Shown one piece after another: positions 1-9,307 of a DNA stretch of 64,000 bases. A model generated the notes under the pieces. That model searched no databases, was not told the origin of the DNA, and saw only the letters and a program-made list of their open reading frames with translations. Every line of letters starts with the position of its first letter. The first letter of the stretch is position 1. Origin of the DNA: Bryobacterales bacterium (GTDB taxonomy: Bacteria > Acidobacteriota > Terriglobia > Bryobacterales > UBA6623). The position numbers and the translations under genes were made by a program. The stretch spans positions 1 through 64,000 of the forward strand of contig JAPOOG010000109.1 of assembly GCA_026713545.1 (NCBI GenBank). The letters run 5' to 3'.

Positions 1-225
1 CCCGGCATTTCCCGGCAAAAAAATGTTGCCCCGAGCCAATGTCAGCTCACCGTCCGCTGCTCTCGGTGGGCCTCACGACAAGCGCCGTTCGCCGCAGATC
101 CCGTCGCCCTCCGGGCTCGTTCCGCTGCCGCGATTCCCACATTCCCACAGCCACGACGACGACGATTCTCTCTTGACGTACAAGGGGACATTTCTATTGG
201 GCGTTGACACACTGTTGCCGTCCGA

Positions 226-254
226 TTGCACGAACAGGCGTGTTGCGGTATGCT
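226..254 (+). promoter_or_regulatory. Candidate promoter of rho
   Basis: TTGCAC and TATGCT are separated by exactly 17 bp, about 75 nt upstream of the rho start chosen here. Matches to the sigma-70 boxes are moderate (3/6 and 4/6). A second TTGACA at 204-209 has no good -10 at normal distance. The first 225 bases hold no gene I can support. Confidence 0.35.
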
Positions 255-330
255 GAGCGGCAGTAGACCTCGTTCCGGGGTCTTCTTTCCCCTCCACTCT
301 CTTCCGTGCGGTTCCGGCGGATCTTCGTCC

Positions 331-1578
<1,248 letters not shown>

Positions 1579-1609
1579 CAGCCCGCAGTGAAAGTACCGC
1601 GGGAGGCGT
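1579..1609. repeat. Possible solo end of repeat family 2 at the rho stop
   Basis: CAGCCCGCAGTGAAAGTACC directly follows the rho TGA and resembles the ends of the two family-2 elements at 41641 and 51612 (CAGCCCGTGGTAAAAGT). No opposite end could be identified downstream. It could be a decayed terminus or a chance match. Confidence 0.3.
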
Positions 1610-1610
1610 G

Positions 1611-1838
1611 GGGGTCTTTTGAGGCCCTCGACGCAAGAACGCAGCGCATTGTTCTTCAACCGCCAAGAACCCCTTCGTCCCCAGGAAGAATAACGCTGCC
1701 TGCGTGACTTGCGCCACGGGCTTGCTGACTTCTAAAGAACGAAGTCGGAAACACCGACGCTTCAGTTCTCCGGCAGGTAAGTGACCAGATCCCTTTGGGC
1801 GTCTTCCGGCCATCCGGAAGCTGCCGCGCCAAGACCAC
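1611..1838 (+). ncRNA. Candidate structured RNA downstream of rho
   Basis: This non-coding stretch of about 230 nt contains nested complementary segments. CGCAAG (1632-1637) pairs with CTTGCG (1708-1713), GCAGCG (1641-1646) with CGCTGC (1694-1699), and TTGTTCTTC (1649-1657) with GAAGAATAA (1685-1693), giving one 82-nt hairpin. GACTTC/GAAGTC (1727-1746) and CTTCCGG/CCGGAAG (1803-1820) form two more. GGTCTT (1613-1618) can pair with AAGACC (1831-1836) to close the whole. That much pairing is more than expected of a plain spacer. I do not recognise the family; 6S RNA or a lineage-specific RNA are possible. It could also be a decayed palindromic element. The strand is inferred from rho read-through and from the G-U pair being allowed on this strand. 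Confidence 0.4.
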
Positions 1839-1897
1839 CGGGAGTTCTCATCCGAGGATGGACTGCTGGCTCTCCACTTGTCAGGATGCCCGGCTTC

Positions 1898-1903
1898 TGT
1901 AAT
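1898..1903 (+). promoter_or_regulatory. -10 box (TGTAAT) 11 nt before a start codon
   Basis: TGTAAT is followed 11 nt later by the ATG at 1915, so the predicted leader is only about 4 nt. There is no Shine-Dalgarno sequence. The box lies in a small inverted repeat, GTAA-N6-TTAC. Confidence 0.4.
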
Positions 1904-1914
1904 CTTGGTTACAC

Positions 1915-2289
1915 ATGAAAGTACTGGAATGGACGCTCCGCATCGCTCTCTTCGGAGAGTTTCTCGGTCATGGCATCTTCGCTTATCGGGCCGTTCCCCA
2001 TTTTCAGGAGCTCATGGCCGGATCGCTCGGGGTCTCGACCGAGGCAGCGGCAAATATTCTCCCGATCATCGGCATCATCGACTTCGGGATTGCAATCCTG
2101 GCGCTTGTCTATCCGATGCGAGTGGTGCTGATCTATGCAACGCTCTGGGGATTGCTCACCGGCCTGTCACGGCCAATCTCGGGCAAGGAGATCTGGGACT
2201 TCGTCGAGCGCTGGCCGAATTGGGGTGTCCCCCTTGGGCTGTTGCTGGTGCGTGGCTGGCCGAAGCAAGTCCGCGATTGGTTTCGTTAG
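1915..2289 (+). CDS. Small integral membrane protein, function unknown
   Basis: 124 residues with three or four hydrophobic segments: LRIALFGEFLGHGIFA, ANILPIIGIIDFGIAILALV (continuing into PMRVVLIYATLWGLL), and GVPLGLLLVRG. The size and layout recall DoxX/DUF-type small inner-membrane proteins, but no diagnostic motif is visible. The ATG at 1915 matches the upstream -10-like TGTAAT and lacks a ribosome binding site, in keeping with other start sites in the window. The gene stands alone between the rho-linked RNA region and a repeat cluster. The coding nature is supported by a normal GC-rich codon pattern and by hydrophobic periodicity. Confidence 0.65.
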   Translation: MKVLEWTLRIALFGEFLGHGIFAYRAVPHFQELMAGSLGVSTEAAANILPIIGIIDFGIAILALVYPMRVVLIYATLWGLLTGLSRPISGKEIWDFVERWPNWGVPLGLLLVRGWPKQVRDWFR

Positions 2290-2314
2290 AAACGTGGTTC
2301 CGCAGGTCGCCTGT

Positions 2315-2406
2315 CTGACCTGAAACATCCTGTTTATCAAGCCGGGTTGACGCCCATCCGGATGTTTCCTGTTTGAATGATCCGCCCACGAGCGGAGGAA
2401 AAACTA
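2315..2406 (+). repeat. Repeat module C, copy 1
   Basis: A block of about 90 bp with the inverted repeat AAACATCC ... GGATGTTT and a conserved right flank (ATGATCCGC, then GGAGGAAAAACT). It runs straight into the left end of a family-1 element. The same arrangement recurs at 10951-11043, so the two families travel as a composite. Confidence 0.75.
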
Positions 2407-2407
2407 G

Positions 2408-2461
2408 CCTGCATGTCTCACCACGTGGCGAGGCGAAGTGCGTGAGAGGGCCGTCAGGAAG
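2408..2461 (+). repeat. Family-1 palindromic element, left half only
   Basis: CCTGCATGTCTCACCACG, then GGCGAGGCGAAGTGCGTGAG and GGGCCGTCAGGA, match the left arm of full copies such as 12655-12846. The right arm is missing; the sequence passes directly into the 3' end of the convergent amidohydrolase gene. The final TCA of the element is that gene's stop codon on the minus strand. Confidence 0.8.
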
Positions 2462-3353
2462 AGAAGTGGTAGATCCCTGCCGCCGTCTTGCCGAGAATCC
2501 ACTTCTTATCCTCGGAAGTGAAGAAGGGAATGATGTCTTTCATGACCGGCAGCTCGTAGAAATTGGCGTAGAGCATCCGCTGCGGTCCGAAGCGGTCGTA
2601 GACCCTCCGCAGGTACGGCCACATGTCGCGGTAGGGGATCTCCTCTTTCGAAGGATTGTGCAGCGACGTCCGGATGTAGACGTTCGGGAACTTCTCGAGG
2701 TCGAGAATCTGGTCGATGCCTTCTTCGTCCGGCCGCGTGATGTCGATCATGGCGAAGTGGTCAATGACGATTTTGACGCCGCGGAAGCGCTCGGCCATGT
2801 CCGCAACTTGCGAAATCTGATGAGGGGCCAGGAAGATATTGAACATAGCGCCGAGTTCCTCGGCTTTCTTCCATAGCGGATAAACCGCCGGATCGTTCAT
2901 CCAGACAACGTCCCGGTCGTAGATCGGACTGAGCCGGAGCCCGGAAAAGCCCTGCTCCTTGACGAGGTGTTCGAGCCTTGCGGGGTTCTCGGGATCGCCG
3001 GGGGAGTGCAGGCGGTAGCCGACAAGCAGGCCGATCGCGGCGAATCGGTCAGGGTGCTGTTTGAGCATGTATGCCGGGTAGGAATTGTCCGTCCCGTAGT
3101 AGCACACGTGACTGATGACGACCTTGTCGATGTTGTAGAGCTGCATTTGGGAGAGGATGTGCTCCATCGAATACTCACGGTCGGGCCGACTGTTCGGGCA
3201 GTTCGAGAGCCTCGAGTTGATCGGAAAGCGCTCGTCATGCAGAACCCAGGCGTGCTCGGCTGCGTTGATGATCGGGTCGGCCTCTGTGGAAGCGGCGTCT
3301 GAAGCCGCGAGTGCTCCGGCTGTGCTGAGTGCAAGGTATTCACGACGGGTCAT
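2454..3353 (-). CDS. Exported amidohydrolase-2 family protein with atypical metal site
   Basis: 299 residues. A twin-arginine-like start (MTRREYLALS, then an Ala-rich stretch) suggests export. The body follows the TIM-barrel amidohydrolase_2 family (lactonase/decarboxylase-type): FAAIGLLVG, EQGFSGLRLSPIY, the IVIDHFAM strand and a C-terminal ILGKTAAGIY (usually ILGxNAxRLx). Two usual metal-site signatures are altered: the first-strand D-x-H-x-H appears as NAAEHAW, and the last-strand GSDYP appears as YANFYELP. Activity may therefore differ from canonical members or be lost. The stop codon falls inside a family-1 repeat arm, so the last two or three residues may be element-encoded. Substrate unknown. 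Confidence 0.75.
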   Translation of the reverse strand: MTRREYLALSTAGALAASDAASTEADPIINAAEHAWVLHDERFPINSRLSNCPNSRPDREYSMEHILSQMQLYNIDKVVISHVCYYGTDNSYPAYMLKQHPDRFAAIGLLVGYRLHSPGDPENPARLEHLVKEQGFSGLRLSPIYDRDVVWMNDPAVYPLWKKAEELGAMFNIFLAPHQISQVADMAERFRGVKIVIDHFAMIDITRPDEEGIDQILDLEKFPNVYIRTSLHNPSKEEIPYRDMWPYLRRVYDRFGPQRMLYANFYELPVMKDIIPFFTSEDKKWILGKTAAGIYHFSS

Positions 3354-3450
3354 GGCAGGGTCTCACGTACGAGTCTAGGCGCTCACAGGTCCCCAAGGCT
3401 ACTACGAACCCGAACCGACGGCACTGCCGAAGAGAATATCCACAGCTTTT

Positions 3451-3619
3451 CTAACCTGCATGTCTCACCACGCGGCGAGGCGAAGTGCGTGAGAGGGTCG
3501 TCAGAGATTTCTTCTTGGAGCGAACCAGGCCCCCGTCAATGGTTTTCACGAATCACGAGACACGAATCACGGCTTTTTTCGCATGCTTCGGCCGTCGGGT
3601 GGTGAGAAATGCAGGTTAG
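3451..3619 (+). repeat. Family-1 palindromic element, full copy with core type B
   Basis: 169 bp between perfect inverted ends CTAACCTGCAT ... ATGCAGGTTAG. The left arm is the usual GGCGAGGCGAAGTGCGTGAG type. The centre carries TTTTCACGAATCACGAGACA and ACGAATCACGGCTTTTTT (core B) instead of the GTACTTGACAGTAC core. The right end invades the 3' end of the frameshifted DUF72 gene. Confidence 0.85.
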
Positions 3620-4319
3620 CATCTCTTCAGCATATTGGGCTCCGGCGGGAGTGTCCTCATGCTTGTAGAAAAGGAACACATCTTTGCCGTCGTCCTTTAT
3701 TTCTTCGACTTTGGCGACGATTTTCCGTCGGTCTTCCTGGGTATAGCCGGTAGCCGGTTTTTCGAAGGCGGAAATACACGAAGTCAGCGGTAATGACTTC
3801 GGGAGTCTCGAGTTTGTCGGATTCGGCGAGGCAGACGGTAACGTTGTGCTTTTGCAAGAGGTCGTACACGGCGGCGTCGAACCAGGATTCGTGACGAAAC
3901 TCCATCGCGTAGCGCATGTCACCGGGAAGGTCGCCCAGGAACGTTTCCAGGCGCTTGGTATCACACTTCAAGTTGGGCGGGAGTTGGAAGAGGACGACTC
4001 CGAGACGCCCGGTTTCGTGGAGCGCGTCAATCGAGCGCAGGAACAACTTGGTCGGCTCCTTGACGTCCTTGAGGCGCTTGAAGTGCGTGATGCGCTGGTG
4101 GGCCTTGATGCAGAAGCGGAAGTTTTCGCTCGTGCTGTAGATCCAGTTCGCCAAGGTGCTCTCGGCCGGGGTGCGGTGGAAGGTATAGTTGATTTCAACG
4201 GCGTTGAGGCGGCTGGCGTAGTGCTGCAAAAACTTCCTGGCAGCGAGTTTTTGAGGGTAGAATTCGGGCTTCCAGTTCGGGTAGGAGTACCCGGAAGTAC
4301 CGGCGAAGAGTTCGGCCAT
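3536..4319 (-). pseudogene. DUF72 family protein, frameshifted near the C-terminus
   Basis: DUF72 proteins are TIM-barrel proteins of about 240 residues (YecE-like) with no settled function. The start is MAELFAGTSGYSYPNWK at 4319; the longer ORF from 4403 is not conserved. Family landmarks follow: FYPQKLAARKFLQHYA, NAVEINYTFHR, FCIKAHQRITH, VVLFQLPPNLK, MEFRHESWF and FVYFRLR. After FRLRKTGY the frame breaks: TAGCCGG occurs twice in tandem (3744-3757, plus strand), shifting into another frame where the expected C-terminus YTQEDRRKIVAKVEEI ... VFLFYKHEDTPAGAQYAEE continues. Removing one 7-bp unit restores the family sequence. The last 28 or so codons of the second frame come from a family-1 repeat. 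This may be a true recent mutation or an assembly error. Confidence 0.8.
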
Positions 4320-4345
4320 CGTGCATCGAGCCGGACTTGCCAACG

Positions 4346-4351
4346 AGTATA
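4346..4351 (-). promoter_or_regulatory. -10 box (TATACT) upstream of the DUF72 gene
   Basis: Minus-strand TATACT lies 26 nt before the DUF72 ATG at 4319, in the 82-bp divergent spacer shared with the alpha/beta hydrolase gene. No convincing -35 is visible. Confidence 0.35.
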
Positions 4352-4401
4352 CCCGCTGGCCGAGCTCTGACCAGGATGCCGGGAATTCGGAGGAGCGAAC
4401 C

Positions 4402-5076
4402 ATGACGGAAGTTGGTGTCGAGGCCTTCGACCGTGACTACCCGGAAGGGCCGGCGGTGCGTGGGTTTCTCCATGCAGCGGATGGCGACTCGGCCCTCGTT
4501 CTGACTCACGGCGCGGGCGGCAACGCGGATTCCCGCCTGCTTGTTGCCTTGGCGGCGGCTTTCTCCAAGAGCGGTGTGTCCGTTTTGCGAAGCAATATGC
4601 CGTTCCGTCAGAAACGGCTGAAAGGGCCTCCGAATCCCGGAGCAACAGCCCAGGACCGTGAGGGACTGCGTCGGGCGGTCGAATGCATGCGTGAACGCGC
4701 GGCGCAGGTGTATCTCGGAGGACAGTCGTACGGAGGCCGACAAGCAACCATGTTGGCATCCGAAGATGAGAGCGTAGCGGACGCTCTGTTGCTGATCTCC
4801 TATCCGCTGCATCCACCGGGCAGGCCGGAAAGGTCAAGGACAGATCATTTCGACGAGCTGCGAACCCCGTCGCTCTTCGTCCACGGCTCGAAGGACCCGT
4901 TTGGGACGCTGGAGGAAATGCGAGTGGCGCTGAAGCGTGTCTCAGGCCGCAACCGGCTCCTTGAAATCGAGAACGGAAGCCATGGCCTGGTCCGAGGCAA
5001 GACAGAGGTGCTTTATCAGGAAGTAGCCGCTCGAATCGTCACCGTGTTCAGCGAATTGATTCAGTTCGCAACATGA
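4402..5076 (+). CDS. Alpha/beta hydrolase, KANL3/Tex30-like
   Basis: 225 residues. The fold landmarks are VLTHGAGGNADS (oxyanion region), the nucleophile elbow YLGGQSYGGRQ (Ser in G-x-S-x-G), VHGSKDPFGT carrying the Asp, and IENGSHGL carrying the catalytic His. This matches the small hydrolase family that includes the KANL3/Tex30 domain, usually cytoplasmic; no signal peptide is present. The ATG at 4402 is chosen over the upstream ORF start because GGAGGAG at 4389-4395 is well spaced before it. It is transcribed divergently from the DUF72 gene. Substrate unknown. Confidence 0.8.
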   Translation: MTEVGVEAFDRDYPEGPAVRGFLHAADGDSALVLTHGAGGNADSRLLVALAAAFSKSGVSVLRSNMPFRQKRLKGPPNPGATAQDREGLRRAVECMRERAAQVYLGGQSYGGRQATMLASEDESVADALLLISYPLHPPGRPERSRTDHFDELRTPSLFVHGSKDPFGTLEEMRVALKRVSGRNRLLEIENGSHGLVRGKTEVLYQEVAARIVTVFSELIQFAT

Positions 5077-5262
5077 TTCTCTCGGGGTTTCCTGTCTTCC
5101 TGGAGTGGACGTGGCGAGGACTTCGGGTATCTTGTTTTCCGTGCTTGTCCGATGCCGTTGACGCAACGCTTGCTGAGCATGTCTCGGTCAATCGGCAGGT
5201 AGCATCGGTTCGTTGTGCTGGCTTCCACGCTCCTGAGCGTACGCCATGAGCACTATCTCCGC

Positions 5263-5268
5263 TAGAAT
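5263..5268 (+). promoter_or_regulatory. -10 box (TAGAAT) 8 nt before a start codon
   Basis: TAGAAT is followed after 8 nt by the M28 peptidase ATG, predicting a leader of one or two bases. There is no Shine-Dalgarno sequence and no clear -35. Confidence 0.5.
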
Positions 5269-5276
5269 GCTTTGCC

Positions 5277-7442
5277 ATGAAGAAATGGATCTTGTGCTTC
5301 GCCGTGCTCGCGACAACGCCTGTTGCGGCGCAAACCGCTAGCGGAGCCATCCGCGGTTTCACATCCGACAGCGCCAAGGCACAGCGTGAGCTGGAAGCGA
5401 AGATGGCCTCCATCCCTCGGGCGGCCAACGTGCGTGAGTACATCCGAGTGATGTCGGAGGAGCCGCACCACACCGGCAGCAAGGCGGGCATGGAAGTGGC
5501 GCAGTATGTCCTCGACAAGTTCAAGACATGGGGTCTGGACGCGGAGTTCCACAAGTTTGAAGGACTGATGCCGACGCCTCGTGAACGGCATCTCGAGTTG
5601 CTCGCTCCGGAAAGCTACGTCGCCAAACTCAAGGAACCGGCGCTTCCCGAAGACAAGGATTCCTCCGATGAAGGCCAACTGCCTTCCTACAACGCCTACT
5701 CGCCCGACGGCGACGTCACCGCACAAATTGTTTACGTCAACTACGGAATGCCAGCCGACTACGAAGTGCTTGACGAATTGGGCATCGACGTCAAGGGCAA
5801 GATCGTGCTGGCTCGATACCTCGGAGGCTGGCGCGGCATCAAGCCGAAGGTGGCCGCCCAACACGGTGCGATTGGCTGCATCATCTATTCCGATCCGCGT
5901 GACGACGGTTATTTTCACGGCGACGCCTATCCCGAAGGAGCATATCGCTCGAAATGGAGCGTCCAGCGAGGCAGTACGATGGACATGCCGATCCATCCCG
6001 GTGATCCCCTCACGCCCGGCTGGGGCGCCGAGCCCGGCGGTAAGCGGCTCGGGATTTCCGAGTCGAAGACGTTGCCGAAGATCCCTGTGCTGCCGATTTC
6101 CTACGGCGACGCCCTCCCGATTCTGCGCAACTTGGGCGGTCCCGTAGCTCCGGAGAACTGGCGTGGGGCATTGCCTCTGACCTACCACCTCGGGCCGGGA
6201 CCGGCGAAGGTACGCCTCAAGGTAAGCTTCAATTGGACCATCCCCACCGGCTACAACGTGATCGCCAGGATTCCCGGCAGCAACGATCCGGATGAATGGA
6301 TCATCTACGGTAACCATCACGACGGATGGGTCAACGGCGCCATGGATCCCATCAGTGGAAACGCGGCGCTGATGGAAACCGCGCGAACACTCGCTGAGAT
6401 GGTGAAGCAGGGCTGGCAGCCGAAGCGAACGATCGTCTTTGCCAGTTGGGACGCCGAGGAGTGGGGTCTGATCGGTTCAACCGAGTGGGGCGAGAAGTAC
6501 AGGGATGAAATCCGCGGGAAGACCGTCGCCTACTTCAACACGGACAGCAATCGCGCCGGCGTTCTGAGCTTCGCTGGATCACACACGCTAGAGCGATTCC
6601 TCAACGAAGTCGCGCACTCGATCACCGACCCGAACTCGGGCCAAAGCCTTTGGACTGTGATGAAGGAGAAAGCCGTCAATCAGGCGGGCGATGACGATGC
6701 TAAGAAAAAAGAACTGGACTCGCGCCGCGATTTGCGCATCGGAGCGCTGGGCTCCGGCTCAGACTACACTGTTTTTCTCGATCACCTGACCGTCGCGTCG
6801 GTGAACACGGCATTCCGTGTACCGGTTTTCGGCGTTTACCACTCCATCTATGACTCGTTCGACTGGTACCGGCGCTTCGGCGACCCGCAATTCGCCTACG
6901 GGCGCGCCCTCGCGCTGGTGCATGCCGTGGCCTTGTCGCGTATGGCTAACGCCGAAGTGCTGCCCTTCGAGTTCACCAATCTCACGGACACCATCGGTGT
7001 GTACCTCGATGAATTGGATCAGCTATTGACCAACAAGCGCAAGAAGGACGCCTCGATTGCTCTCGACCTCAAGCCTCTGCGAGGCGGCCTCGACGTCCTC
7101 GGCAAGGCCGCCCAGGCCTACGAGAAAACCTTCGCGCAGGCGCTCGGCGGGGCCGGCCCGACCGGCGATTTATCCAGAGCGAACGCCGCCCTCCGTCAGG
7201 TCGAACAGGCTATGCGCTTGGAGGACGGCCTTCCCGGACAGCGCGAATGGTTCAAGCACGCCCTCTACGCGCCGGGCTTCTACACCGGATACGGCGTAAA
7301 GACAATTCCCGGCGTGCGCGAGGCGATCGAGCAAGACGACTGGACGACGGCAAAGAAGCAGGTCGGTGTCGTACGCGGCGTCTTCGACAGGGTGGCGGCC
7401 CGAGTACGTGAAGCCGAGGCCGCCCTGCGCCAAGCCAGATAG
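5277..7442 (+). CDS. Secreted M28 metallopeptidase, glutamate-carboxypeptidase-II-like
   Basis: 721 residues with a signal peptide (MKKWILCFAVLATTPVAAQ). The domain order matches transferrin-receptor/GCPII-type peptidases: an N-terminal segment with EEPHHTGSKAG, a protease-associated insert (VNYGMPADY, GKIVLARYLGGWRGIK), the M28 catalytic core and a C-terminal dimerisation-like domain. The co-catalytic zinc ligands are visible: His and Asp in NHHDGWVNGAMDPISGN (near residues 346-362), the Glu pair in WDAEEWGLIGS, Asp in YFNTDSN and His in VYHSIYDSFDW. It should remove N- or C-terminal residues from peptides in the periplasm or outside. The start follows a TAGAAT box at near-leaderless distance. 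The nearest neighbour downstream is a repeat element. Confidence 0.92.
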   Translation: MKKWILCFAVLATTPVAAQTASGAIRGFTSDSAKAQRELEAKMASIPRAANVREYIRVMSEEPHHTGSKAGMEVAQYVLDKFKTWGLDAEFHKFEGLMPTPRERHLELLAPESYVAKLKEPALPEDKDSSDEGQLPSYNAYSPDGDVTAQIVYVNYGMPADYEVLDELGIDVKGKIVLARYLGGWRGIKPKVAAQHGAIGCIIYSDPRDDGYFHGDAYPEGAYRSKWSVQRGSTMDMPIHPGDPLTPGWGAEPGGKRLGISESKTLPKIPVLPISYGDALPILRNLGGPVAPENWRGALPLTYHLGPGPAKVRLKVSFNWTIPTGYNVIARIPGSNDPDEWIIYGNHHDGWVNGAMDPISGNAALMETARTLAEMVKQGWQPKRTIVFASWDAEEWGLIGSTEWGEKYRDEIRGKTVAYFNTDSNRAGVLSFAGSHTLERFLNEVAHSITDPNSGQSLWTVMKEKAVNQAGDDDAKKKELDSRRDLRIGALGSGSDYTVFLDHLTVASVNTAFRVPVFGVYHSIYDSFDWYRRFGDPQFAYGRALALVHAVALSRMANAEVLPFEFTNLTDTIGVYLDELDQLLTNKRKKDASIALDLKPLRGGLDVLGKAAQAYEKTFAQALGGAGPTGDLSRANAALRQVEQAMRLEDGLPGQREWFKHALYAPGFYTGYGVKTIPGVREAIEQDDWTTAKKQVGVVRGVFDRVAARVREAEAALRQAR

Positions 7443-7521
7443 CTCGCCGATAGTGACCGCCAAGTACTGCGACCGCCATGTGCAACGCCCGATTAGCATA
7501 GTCGAACGCTTATCACAGGCT

Positions 7522-7727
7522 CTAGCCGGCATGTCTCACCACGCGGCGAGGTGCAGTGCGTGAGAGGGTCGTCAGGACGAGGCGCGAGACGGGCGGAGGA
7601 AAAAGGCGCGCGCAGGCGTACTTGACCGTACGTCGAGCACGGCAAGCAAGCGTTGCGAAAGAAAAGCGAAGTCATGGCTGTCGTATTGCGTGTTTCGGCC
7701 GTCGGATTGGTGAGAAATGCCGTCTAG
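7522..7727 (+). repeat. Family-1 palindromic element, full copy with core type A
   Basis: 206 bp with ends CTAGCCGGCATG ... ATGCCGTCTAG. The centre has GCGTACTTGACCGTACGTCG. Both ends carry CGGCAT where other copies carry CTGCAT, so the two ends have changed together. The right end stops 21 bp before the xylulokinase start codon, so this gene's promoter must lie within or overlap the element. Confidence 0.85.
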
Positions 7728-7748
7728 CCTCGGTCAGAGACACATCGC

Positions 7749-9272
7749 ATGAAGTACTGGCTCGGACTGGACGTCGGCACCGGAGGATCTCGCGCCCTCC
7801 TCGTCGACGAGAACGGCCGTGTCGCGGGCGGTGTCACCGCGCCTCACGATGAGATGCAGATGCCCAAGCCCCTCTGGGCCGAACAGCGCCCCGAGGACTG
7901 GTGGCAGGCCTCGCAGCAGGCGATCCGGGGCGTGTTGCGAGAAACCGGCGTCGCCGCTGACGATGTCGAGGCCATCGGCCTGTCCGGCCAAATGCACGGG
8001 CTCATCCTGCTGGACGAAAACCACGACGTTCTGCGCCCGGCGATCATCTGGTGCGATCAGCGCTGCCAGGATCAAGTCGACTGGATCAACTCAACCGCAG
8101 GGACAGACATGGTCCTCGATCAAACGGCCAACCCCGTTCTGACCGGGTTTACGGCGCCCAAGCTCATCTGGGTCCGTGACCACGATCCGTCGAGCTACGA
8201 GCGAGTCAGGCACGTCCTACTCCCGAAGGACTACATACGTTTCCGCCTTACGGGCGAATTCGCCGGCGATGTCTCCGATGCCTCCGGCACAGCTTTGTTC
8301 GATGTCGTACATCGGCGTTGGGCTGACCCGCTGATCGAGAAACTCGGGATCGACCGCTCCATTCTGCCCCGGGTTGTCGAGTCCCAGGAAGTAACAGGGA
8401 CCGTCAGTGAAATCGTATCGGAGCATACCGGCCTAAGTGCGGGGACGCCGGTTGTTGGTGGCGCTGGCGACCAGGCCGCGAGCGCCGTCGGCAACGGGAT
8501 TGTCGAGACCGGGCTCGTCTCGGCAACGATAGGCACTTCCGGCGTCATCTTCTCCCATCTCGATAAGGTCGCCTACGACCCTGCTGGAAGAGTTCACACG
8601 TTTTGCCATGCCGTGCCCGGGAAATGGCACGTTATGGGGGTGACGCAAGGAGCCGGTCTGAGCTTGCAATGGTTCCGGAATCAACTTGGCCGGGACGCGG
8701 TTGTCGAAGCGGAACGCCGCGATGTCGATCCGTACGAGATTCTGGCCGGGGAGGCCGCGCAAGCCCCGGCTGGTTCGGAGGGGTTGTATTGGCTTCCTTA
8801 TCTGATGGGCGAGCGCTCGCCACACCTCGATGCACATGCGCGCGGCGGTTGGATCGGCCTGACGGCCAGGCACACGCGCTCCCACTTGATTCGTTCCGTG
8901 ATCGAAGGTGTTTCCTACAGCTTGAATGACTGCCTTGACATCGTGGCGTCGCTCGGCGTAGGCGTGAAGATCGTGCGGGCTTCCGGAGGCGGAGCCCGCA
9001 GCGAATTGTGGCGGCGGATTCTCGCGTCCGTCTTCGGCGTACCCATCGCGACGATTGAAAGCCGGGAAGGGTCCGCCTACGGGGCTGCACTGCTGGGCAT
9101 GGTGGGGAGTGGACGGTTTGGGTCCGTCTCGGAAGCCTGCCGCACAGCTATCCAGGAATGTGAGCGCGTCGAACCGGACCCGGATTGGCGAAGCCGTTAC
9201 GACGCGGACTATCCCGTCTTCCAGCGACTCTACCCTGCTCTGAAGGATCGCTTCTCTGAAATGTCCCGCTGA
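7749..9272 (+). CDS. xylB: Xylulokinase-like FGGY sugar kinase
   Basis: 507 residues, normal for FGGY kinases (about 480-520). The N-terminal ATPase motif LGLDVGTGGSRALLVD, the sugar-site region GLSGQMHGLILLD, AIIWCDQRC, LLPKDYIRFRLTGE, then VVGGAGDQAASAVG, ATIGTSGVIF and the C-terminal RASGGGARSELWRRI all fit xylulokinase, which phosphorylates D-xylulose for the pentose phosphate pathway. The MH in GQMHG is typical of xylulokinase over glycerol kinase. No xylA or sugar transporter is nearby, so the substrate is a family inference. No Shine-Dalgarno sequence precedes the ATG. The stop codon overlaps a small palindrome shared with the convergent gene. Confidence 0.88.
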   Translation: MKYWLGLDVGTGGSRALLVDENGRVAGGVTAPHDEMQMPKPLWAEQRPEDWWQASQQAIRGVLRETGVAADDVEAIGLSGQMHGLILLDENHDVLRPAIIWCDQRCQDQVDWINSTAGTDMVLDQTANPVLTGFTAPKLIWVRDHDPSSYERVRHVLLPKDYIRFRLTGEFAGDVSDASGTALFDVVHRRWADPLIEKLGIDRSILPRVVESQEVTGTVSEIVSEHTGLSAGTPVVGGAGDQAASAVGNGIVETGLVSATIGTSGVIFSHLDKVAYDPAGRVHTFCHAVPGKWHVMGVTQGAGLSLQWFRNQLGRDAVVEAERRDVDPYEILAGEAAQAPAGSEGLYWLPYLMGERSPHLDAHARGGWIGLTARHTRSHLIRSVIEGVSYSLNDCLDIVASLGVGVKIVRASGGGARSELWRRILASVFGVPIATIESREGSAYGAALLGMVGSGRFGSVSEACRTAIQECERVEPDPDWRSRYDADYPVFQRLYPALKDRFSEMSR

Positions 9273-9307
9273 CATGCTTTCCCCCACACGGGGAGAAAAG
9301 CAGCCTA
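9269..9307. terminator. Convergent-stop palindrome (mini family-1-like)
   Basis: CTGACATGCTTTCCCCC ... GGGGAGAAAAGCAGCCTAAA forms a hairpin with a CCCC/GGGG stem extended by CTTT/AAAAG. The plus-strand TGA (xylulokinase) and the minus-strand TAG (DUF507-like protein) are both inside it. The ends resemble family-1 termini, as in the 36290 copy (TTAGGCTGC then CTTTCTC). It could serve as a two-way terminator. Confidence 0.55.

Noticed and set aside
1611-1838. Calling the post-rho RNA a 6S, tmRNA, SRP or RNase P RNA
   Set aside because: None of the conserved signatures of tmRNA, SRP RNA or RNase P RNA could be seen, and the fold seems more branched than typical 6S; left as unassigned.
2373-2876. 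Peptides such as HVSPRGE(A/V)KCVRGPSG recurring in several ORFs
   Set aside because: This is the translated left arm of the family-1 repeat, not a conserved protein family.
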